From contig CP085832.1 of the NCBI GenBank assembly GCA_020809705.1, forward strand, positions 992,001-1,056,000: 64,000 bases of DNA, in the 5' to 3' direction. Source of the stretch: Calonectria ilicicola (Eukaryota; Ascomycota; Sordariomycetes; Hypocreales; Nectriaceae). The notes under the pieces were generated by a model, which saw only the letters and a list, made by a program, of their open reading frames with translations, was not told where the DNA came from and did no database searches. How positions within the stretch are numbered: position 1 is the first letter of the stretch; every line of letters begins with the position of its first letter. Positions 56,801 to 64,000 of the stretch are shown here, one piece after another. The position numbers and the translations under genes are program-made.

Positions 56801-57513
56801 CAGATGACGAAGACTATTTCACCCCAAAGCAGCTACTTCCACCAACCGAAATCATAGAGGAGCCGCTTGAGAATGTACCTTCTGCCAGAAAGTTGCCCAT
56901 TGGCTCTAGAGACTATGTTGGTGTGGAGAATGGGCAGGATGAACCAGAGCTAACGGCATCTCCGATGGACAGATCAGACTTTGGTGTGCCGCCCGATGAG
57001 CTGCAGCGCGTCTTGGCTGACCCAAGCTACGGGGATCAGAACGAAAAGAGAGGGGCTGGCAGCGAGCTGGCCATGAACAGCTCTGATGCAAAAATTGACT
57101 ACGTGGAATTGACTGATGAGAAGCTTCGAAAATTCTTGGAAGCTGTTTTAACAACATTTACGATTGAACGAACGCCTGAAAGCCTCGTCAAATGGACATT
57201 TGACGTCGACAGTTGGAGGCTTGATTATGACATGCGTGTACAAGTAATAGGAGAGGACGACGAGACGCCGCATCTGCTTCACGCACCTCGAGAGCTTAAA
57301 TATGCTGCTCCTGAATCAGAAGCCTACGAGTTCCTCGCGCCGCTGGCTTACTTGTTCGCAAATGTGCCGATCCGTCACGTCATGACTGGCCTGCCGTTCA
57401 AGGCCTACGAGCACCGCGCGATACGAAAGAAGCAGCAGGTGCAGAAGATCATCAGCGAGGCGATCATTTCCGCACGGAGATTTGAGGACATGGATGAAAA
57501 TATTGACGAGTGA
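50824..57513 (+). CDS. NLR-like protein: hydrolase-NACHT-ankyrin-zinc module
   Basis: Eight exons: 50824-50877, 50945-51036, 51096-51327, 51383-51436, 51485-51796, 51846-52048, 52094-52299, 52346-57513; about 2,106 aa. All introns are GT-AG and in frame; the first exon (MVRIRQALSLGRSTSD) is the least certain. Residues ~45-270 form a SERAC1-like alpha/beta hydrolase: LVFVHGLGGNLQTTW, the nucleophile elbow IAHSLGGLVVKRA, and MGTPHMGS. The NACHT NTPase follows, with P-loop GSPGCGKST near residue 441 and Walker B LIIDGLDQCED near 556. Ankyrin repeats run from about 1015 to 1690 (STPLNLAARSG, QTPLFSALQSN, RTALYVAADGN, RTPLYYACFEG and others). A Cys-rich ZZ-like module lies near 1783-1830 (CRLCLEPISGVRYTCNTC, then CSSC). 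This tripartite plan is that of fungal NOD-like receptors. The ligand and outcome are unknown. Confidence 0.88.
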
Positions 57514-58751
57514 TATGTGATGATGCTTGTACGAGACAAGGATGGACAGAAAAAAAAATTGAATGTAACAACAATGAAATGGCTGCCACGAGGGCGCGTG
57601 GCTTTTGGTGGGAAAAATTTGTAGACCTGCCGTGTATAGAATATATTAGAGCGAGAAAAATGACAGACTTTGCTTTTTTATGCTATATGACTTGTAGGAC
57701 ATAACAGACAATGAACATGCACGCTACGTGTCAAACCTGGCTTTTCTTTTATCTGATGCGACGCGAACCAAGAAAAAAAAAGACAAGACCATGACAATCG
57801 CCTTTTTTTTTTCTTTTTCCTTTTTGCCTTGAGCAACCCGTTTTTTATCGTTGCAGACTAGGTCATCCTTGCATCATTCGGCTCTTTTCCGTTGTTTCTT
57901 TTTGGAGCCGGAATTGAACCACGCTCACAACCACCAGCCCGTAGCGAGCTGGCTTTGTTCTGATGCCTCATGTTGTATTCACTTTGCTTTTGTAGAACAC
58001 ACCGTCTCTTTCTCTGTCTGCCTCTTTGTCTCTCTGTCTCTCTCTCCACAAGCCTCTTGTCTGTGAAATAAATAAAAAAAAGACCTGCCTAGGCCTTGGA
58101 GGGTCTTTTTTTGGTTTTATTTATTTTATGTCGTCCCCTCCCCCTCCCTGTCTCTCAACCTCTGCTCTCTCTCTCTCTCCTGAGTTGCACACACACACAC
58201 ACACACGCACGCTGCACACGCACGCATACGCACAGACACGAGCTTCTCCCCGATCTCGATGCATCTTGGCCATTCGTAATGACCATTTGCGCCTCGTTCC
58301 GCCCTACGGCCGCGCCGAGCACGTAAATGGTAACCGGAACCCGCCGCTGTCTGCCCGCCAAAACGAGCGACGGATTGGTTCATCTATTGGGCCTGTCGGA
58401 GAACACAACAGAGGTAGCAGCCATTTGAAGGAGGGGGGAAGACATCACACAAAAAAAAAACGTCAGCGCCTCTTCTGATTATTTTTTTTTTTCTCGCTTC
58501 ATTTTGCTTCCACCAAACGGATTGTGCGAGGTTGCACAGGTGCAACATTACAAGAATAACGGGCCGGCCCTTTTGTGTTACTACGTCAGGGGCCTTGGCA
58601 GACGTCCTTTCTGAGAGACGAGTTACACTGCCAGCAGAGCCGGCAGTCTGACTGTTTTTTTTTATTTACCCCTTCGCCTCGGTTCGTTTTTTTGGTTCAG
58701 CATCAGGAGGGAGAAGGGGGGAAGAAGATATAAAAAGAAAAAGAGGGCATC
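57514..58751. other. Intergenic region with simple repeats
   Basis: 1.2 kb of T-rich and C/T-rich DNA: the NLR 3' end, several A/T runs, a CT tract and a CA repeat near 58.2 kb, and the promoter of the CxxC protein gene. No gene is supported. Confidence 0.65.
58188..58206. repeat. (CA)n microsatellite
   Basis: About nine CA units, preceded by a CT tract at roughly 58,165-58,179. Non-coding. Confidence 0.85.
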
Positions 58752-59402
58752 ATGGATGCGAGAGGGAATCCTCGCCGGACCAGCACAGTCTCCTCGAGCA
58801 CCCTTCCGCACCAGTTCTGCGTGGCATGTCAGAAGCTCTACGTGCCAGACTCAGGCGACGATATCTACTGCGATACGTGCAAGAACCGGTGCCAGGACTG
58901 GAATGCCTGCGAGATGTGCCGCCTGCCACTTCCCACAGTCAAGCCAGGCGTCCACTGCATATACTGCCGGGCCGCCATTCTGGACTCGGACTCGGACGCG
59001 TCCCAGCAGCAGTCGCCGCCGGGCCCCGGGGCCGACGCTCGGGACATGTCCTCGTCGTGGGGCCCGGACCCGAGGCCCACACTCAACTCGCCCGTGTCAG
59101 ACCCCATGTCGCCGCCCACGGGCATGACGACGCTGTACGTGGCCACCTGGGGCCCGCCGCCCATGACAGCGCAGGAGGAGGCCCTCATCCCCGGGCTCAC
59201 CCCCGCAGACCTGGAGCTGACGGCCGATCTCGAGGTCGAGATCAACCGCTCGCGCGAGATGGACGGCCTGCGCCAGGTCATGGGGACGTGGCGGAACATG
59301 GCTTACACCGCCAGCAGGGCCGCGGCCCGCCGGGGCAGCCACGCCGCCTTCCAGGCACGAGCGGTGCGGCAAAACCAGCGGGGAGTGCGGCGCTCGCTAT
59401 AA
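58752..59402 (+). CDS. Small CxxC zinc-ribbon-like protein, unknown
   Basis: Single exon, 216 aa, ATG at 58752. The family is not recognised. The first 80 residues carry CxxC-type pairs (CVAC, CDTCKNRC, CEMC, CIYC), arranged like two treble-clef or zinc-ribbon units, so structural zinc binding is likely. The middle is Pro/Ser/Asp-rich and low-complexity (SDSDASQQQSPPGPGAD). The C-terminal third is a conserved-looking acidic helix (LIPGLTPADLELTADLEVEI) and a basic helix (TASRAAARRGSHAAFQARAV) ending RGVRRSL. The codons are markedly GC-rich, more so than in the neighbours. There is no signal peptide or membrane segment. The bias toward C/G in third positions and the clear CxxC spacing support coding, although no homologue can be named. 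Confidence 0.75.
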   Translation: MDARGNPRRTSTVSSSTLPHQFCVACQKLYVPDSGDDIYCDTCKNRCQDWNACEMCRLPLPTVKPGVHCIYCRAAILDSDSDASQQQSPPGPGADARDMSSSWGPDPRPTLNSPVSDPMSPPTGMTTLYVATWGPPPMTAQEEALIPGLTPADLELTADLEVEINRSREMDGLRQVMGTWRNMAYTASRAAARRGSHAAFQARAVRQNQRGVRRSL

Positions 59403-59926
59403 TGATGACAGGGATTCTTAATGACAAAAATGATCGGTGAAAAAGGCACATGGGAAACGGCGTGATGGGATGCACACCATTGGTGCTTATTAGGCGGAGT
59501 CCGGCATGGTTTGGGTTTTAATTAGGAGCTTTGACATCAAGCTCAAATATATGGAGCCGCAATTATCTAGGCATTTCTTTTTTGTTTTTTTTCCTTGTCA
59601 TGCATCTTTAGAGAGGGGAGTAAGCACACAAAGCATGGAGTCAAAGGAGGGATATATTAAGAAAAAGAAAGCAAAAAAGACAAAAAACAAATATAACTTA
59701 ATTACATTCTCCCATGAATCATTGCATCCCATCCAAAAGCGAAAACTGACATCCCTCTTGAAACATGAGTTACATTCGGGCTATTTTCCATCATATATAA
59801 GAGAGAAACACATGCAATGCAACACACCTGGATAAACTAAACGGGTCACAAGGCCAAAAAAGCAAACAAGAGCAAGGAACAGGATAAGCATGTCTCAGCC
59901 ACAAGTCAGCCAGCCATGCTCCATCA
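59403..59926. other. Convergent 3' region, no gene seen
   Basis: About 520 bp between the CxxC protein and the DUF4139 gene, which converge. AT-rich, with A-runs near 59,660-59,700; probably two 3' UTRs. Confidence 0.65.
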
Positions 59927-62482
59927 TCACGATTTGGAACACTCCTGCGCAATTTCACCAACCGGCAGCGACACCGTGTACTCGAGGGGAAGCTTGACGC
60001 ATTTACCCGGGTTCAGAGTGAGCTCCCAGCTTAGTGATCCATTTGGCTTCAGGCCAGCTGTGGCTTTGCCCCAGTCCTTACCTGCAGAGGTCTCCCGGCC
60101 TGGAAGCCCGGTAGGTACGCGGGGTCCATCGATTGTGAGACCTTGGGGCGCGACAAGATCGACACGCAGTCTCTCATCTTCAGACACAGGGATCTGATCC
60201 AAGACAATGACGTTCGCCGGCTTATTGGCCGTGGCCCTTGTATGGTGGATGAGGATGCTGCGGGAATATTGCGAGCTGTCCTCCTTGCTAAACACTCCAG
60301 CTGTCGATCGCTTAACGTCAGGCTTGGGGTACAAGACCTTGATTGACGGATCGACTCCCAAGCTAAGGCCAAAGGTGTCGCCCGAGCTGCAGCGAGGGAT
60401 CGTGACCTTTCCCATGAAGCTACCATCCAGTGTGAGCGTGCCAGGTCCCTTGAGCAACGTCCACTTGCTGGTGTTTCTGAGCCGGGTCTTGAGATAGGCT
60501 GCAGCGTGGTACTTGGCCACAACAGTGTGGCCAAAGTAGACACTCGAAAAGTTGACGCGGGCAACGCGCTGCTTGGTAGCGGTGAACTTGGGCAGCAACG
60601 TCTTTAACCCAGGCAGGTCATATGTCGTAGTGAAGCCAGTTTCATCAATGAGAGACTGCTGGAAGTCCAGGGCTGGCTGTGCATCTGGTGATAGGTATTC
60701 GTCATCCCCAAGGCTAAAAACCATAGGAGATGCTGAATCGACGTGTTGGGGCGATCGCTGGGCAAGAAAGGGCAATGGAGGTGGAGGCATCTGTTGTTGT
60801 TGCATTTGCTGTTGCTGCATTTGTTGCTGCTGTTGTTGTGCCATCTGTTGCTGTGCAACTTGCGCCTGTGCCTGCGCCTGTGCCTGTGCCTGTGCCTGCC
60901 TCTGCGCCTGTTGCATCATTTGTTGCTGCTGTACTTGTTGCTGTTGCATCTGCGACTGTTGCATCTGCTGTTGCTGCATTTGCTGCTGAACCGGGTGGAA
61001 ATTATTTTGAGGGCCCTCTTGCCTTGCCATCATCAGACGCTTCTTGTTCTGCTGTTCCAAAAGCATGAGCTGCATTTGGTAGTCTTGGGCTGCAAAATCG
61101 CTAAGGCCCCCATTATCCATAGGACCCGGGACAAAAGCTGGGCCACGGTCCAACTCGTCTTGTTTGCCAAACATGGCCGATCTTGGCTGAGGGACAAAGT
61201 TTGGCTTTCCCATGCGAACAATCACCCGCTCCTTGAGCTCTTGAACGCTCTCGGTGACGCTAGGTGGAGTTGATTCCCGCTTGTTCTGCTTTGGTGCCAT
61301 CTTCAGTTTCCATGGTCGGAGAATAGGAACGATCTCATTGGATCCCGAGAAAGTCGCCTGAGAGGTCGAGAGAGTGATCTTGCAATTCTCCCATGTCTCA
61401 GATGTGGTATTATTGAGGCATGCGTCAAAGCATAGCGACCCAGTCGAGCTTGGTGTCGACAGCTGAAGGTCATAGCTGGGCGTCCAGTATGCAGAGTCTG
61501 TGATGTATGAGAGCACCAAGTCGCACGATGTGGGCTCATCAACATCCATGGTTCTGCTGGGGGATCTCAGTGGAAGATCAACGTCACTAGAGACGGACCC
61601 ACGACGCGAGGATACCGGAGTAAAAGAGCCATTAACCTCAATCTGGATAGTGACAGTGTAAACATATTTGGGCCAGACGAGCTCCCTCTCAGCACGGCGC
61701 TTCTGTTGGTCCTTGAGAACGTCCGCACGTCGTCTAGCGCGCTGATCATTTCGCTTTTGTCTCAACTTCTGGACTCGAGCTTTGTTCTTGGATGTTTTGC
61801 GATTTTGCTTTTTCTCCATTTTGAGCAATCTGGTATGCTCCTTGGAAGCCTTGTCAATGGCCATGCTAATGTTGCGTTCTTCAGCCAAGCCGACCATACG
61901 GTCAGCATGTGCTTTGTCGCGCTCTTGCTTGTAGGTAGTCATGACTTTCTGAAGGTCCACATGGTCTCTTGTGTCAAGAGACCTGCAGTACTGGTCAAGG
62001 ATCTCGATTCGCTCCTTGCCATTTGCAATGACCTCCTGGGCCCGTAGCAGGTCATCACGAAGCTCGACAAGCTTCATCTTGACTTCTAGCAGCCGAGGCT
62101 GTTCTTTTTCTTCCTCGGATGAATCATCATCAGAGTCATCATCTTCCTCTTCGGACAATTCATCATCTGGGTATACATCATCAAACAGTTCCCTGTTATC
62201 AGAGCGTTCCGTCGTAATGCCAATGATGGTGGCATCACCGTTACCCTCAACATTCACAGAGTCCTTGTTGGTAGTAGGACTAAGGCCGACGATGGTGATC
62301 TCATTGACACCTGGCTTGGGTAAGGGTGTTAGTACAGGGGGTCATGGCCAGAGTAGTGAACAACTTACTTTCAAAGGAATACCCTTGACATCCCGTTGAA
62401 CCAGAGCTTGGTTCGGGAACAAGGTAACGGCCCGAGTAGGAAGCTCACGGAGCTTGTACTCAACTTTGTGTGCAACATCCAT
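59927..62482 (-). CDS. DUF4139/DUF4140 family protein
   Basis: Two exons read from 62482: 62482-62369 and 62314-59927; about 833 aa. The intron is GT-AG with branch point TACTAAC; taking the CCCAAG acceptor gives the in-frame join LK|PGVNEITIVGLSP, as in the family. The N-terminus (TRAVTLFPNQALVQRDVKGI) matches the DUF4140 part. A long acidic linker (SEEEDDDSDDD) and a coiled-coil, Lys/Arg-rich region with KKQNRKTSKNKARVQKLRQK follow. The DUF4139 beta-rich core begins near residue 260 (LVLSYITDSAYWTPSYDLQL) and runs to the C-terminus (WELTLNPGKCVKLPLEYTVS). A glutamine-rich insert (MQQQQMQQ repeats, then QAQAQA, about 60 residues) interrupts it. The function of this family (related to bacterial mucoidy-inhibitor A proteins) is not established. 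It is probably cytosolic. Confidence 0.88.
60789..60995 (-). repeat. Gln/Ala-coding trinucleotide tract in DUF4139 gene
   Basis: CAG/CAA-type repeats encode a Gln-rich and Gln-Ala stretch within the DUF4139 core. Its length probably varies between strains. Confidence 0.85.
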
Positions 62483-64000
62483 GTTGTAAGACAAGCGAAG
62501 TGACGAATGCGTACCCCGAGTGGGACAGTAGGAGAACACAACAAGAGCCAAGTAGGGAGACAAAGCTGGCAGAGAGAGTGTGTAGAAGTGGGAGAGAGGT
62601 GGAGGCGCTCAGGATAGACCGGAGATGGAGTAATAGAGGTAAAGATGTCCAGCAGGATAGCAAGTGCGATCTAGTCAGACGACGAGACGGCACTATAGTA
62701 TCGTGTGCAGACAAGAAGATAGATGCCAGGTGGACGGGGAGTAGATTGAGGAGGAGGGCGAGGATTGGAATGAGGAGAGAGAAGAGAGGGTATCGAGGCT
62801 GTCGAGAAAGGTTGAGGAGGAGGGGGAGGGCGAGATACTTATACTCGAGAGGAGCGAGGGAGGACAGGAGAGAAAGGTGGAAGAGGGAGGGGTCAAAGGA
62901 AAAAGAGAGAGAGAAAGGGACGTCACTCGGTACCCAGGTTTACCAGGAACTTTACCCATCCAACAGCAGACACACGATCAGTCATCCCAAGGCTGCCTCA
63001 TATGGGATGAGTGCGAACCATTGGTGGCTCTGAGTGCCGATCTCAGGCGTGTAAGCCATTGCAGCGTAGATTTTAGGGGAAACAAAACAAGAATTTAAAA
63101 AACGACAGGCTTCGCTTGAAGATTATGTTCTGATATTATTTGAGGACCACAATCGAAAGACTTCTTTGGGTGCAGGTGCGCTGCTGGGAGAATGTGGGTG
63201 AAACGAGAGTGTGAGAGAGAAGTGAGCACGAGAGGTCGAAAGAGCTGGGGACAAGCTCCAGGCAGTATCGTCCTGGGCAGATCGCAGGGCTGTAGTCACC
63301 CAAGAATAGACGTGCTGAATCATCCATCTCGTGGCTTTGATTGGCCCTGTGGGTGGTGGTACGGCACTGAGGCCTCAACGATTGTGCTAGGGGATTTGTA
63401 TCTCCATGGATTCAGGGTATTGATTTTTTCTCTTTGAAAGACTTACGGCGTGAAAATTTCACATTCAAACATATTTATATTTATATTTAAAATCATTTAG
63501 GATTCTTGCACTTAACTTTTCGCAGCTTTTCACCCATCAATCCCAGGAATATGTGTCATGAGTACCCGTCATCTTATCAAGTTTGTTGGTGGACAGGTAC
63601 CCTCCAAATTAGTGGGGCCTTCCTTCAAGTTTCGAATCCTGTTTGGCTGTGCTTAGTTTCTGCAATCATAGTCGGCGCATTTATCGTCTAACTTGTGGTT
63701 TAATCAAATACGCCTTGTCTGCGTCTCAGGAGCTGATTGATTGCTCAAACTACATGCGAAGACAATTAAGACCCCTCTGAAATATTTTTGTTAGAAGTTT
63801 GACTATGTGCGTCATGGAAACGGGAGACGTGAACCGGTCGCTCGTGTTTGCCTCCCTCGCTCACCCTATAGTAGCTCATTCGCACAAGATGCAACGAACA
63901 GAAAATGAGCAATGCTGCGGGAGCACATCCTTAGCTGTCGGTCTATAAATCTAGGATTTTGACCTCTCTGGATCGGTTTATTTGGTTCTGCTAGATATCC
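62483..64000. other. Right-edge region, no gene seen
   Basis: 1.5 kb from the DUF4139 start to the window edge. The first 500 bp are purine-rich (GA runs) and probably promoter/leader of that gene. Short frames at 63192-63437 and 63506-63691 have no recognisable features. A TATA-like ATAAAT near 63,946 could belong to a gene beyond the edge. Confidence 0.6.

Overview
The window is nuclear DNA of a filamentous ascomycete, most likely a Sordariomycete (Hypocreales-like); the order is inference. Genes sit on both strands, 0.3-4 kb apart, with introns mostly of 45-100 nt that start GT and carry CTAAC/CTGAC-type branch points before AG. Many families are fungal: Zn2Cys6 regulator, Jen1 carboxylate permease, DUF7053, DUF3632, reductive iron uptake, and ankyrin/NACHT receptor-like proteins. 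Gene models below were spliced by eye from reading frame, splice sites and family conservation.

Left part (1-12.4 kb): 3' end of an amino-acid/GABA-type permease, a DUF7053 protein, an aldoxime dehydratase, a PaiB/FMN-binding-like protein, a DUF3632 protein, and on the minus strand a five-exon ankyrin protein with a fungal STAND-type N-terminus.

Middle (12.4-38 kb): a divergent ferroxidase/iron permease pair (fet3/ftr1) with two perfect GATA-type siderophore-repressor consensus sites between the genes; a TPR protein; a small GFA/CENP-V-like zinc protein; a Jen1-type monocarboxylate permease; a Zn2Cys6 transcription factor with unusually long introns, between two very large gene-poor stretches (3.8 and 4.4 kb); and the housekeeping cytosolic seryl-tRNA synthetase, which has a GC-AG intron.

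Right part (38-57.5 kb) is the most unusual. A divergent pair, FHA-domain serine/threonine kinase (minus) and a tryptophan-rich protein of unknown function (plus), occurs twice in tandem (38.6-42.9 kb and 45.3-49.4 kb). A short segment seen 5' of each kinase is also found as an orphan copy between the modules. The first kinase has an apparent 1-nt frameshift between its FHA and kinase parts; the second is intact. Immediately downstream lies a large NLR-like gene (about 2,106 aa: alpha/beta-hydrolase, NACHT, ankyrin repeats, zinc-binding module). Kinase/partner duplication beside an NLR is what one would expect of a fast-evolving recognition or defence-type locus, but no function is shown by the sequence.

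Right end (57.5-64 kb): a small CxxC-rich protein and a DUF4139-family protein with a glutamine-rich insert, then no recognisable gene to the edge. No rRNA, convincing tRNA, CRISPR array or autonomous transposon was seen; one MITE-like inverted-repeat structure lies near 20.2-20.4 kb.
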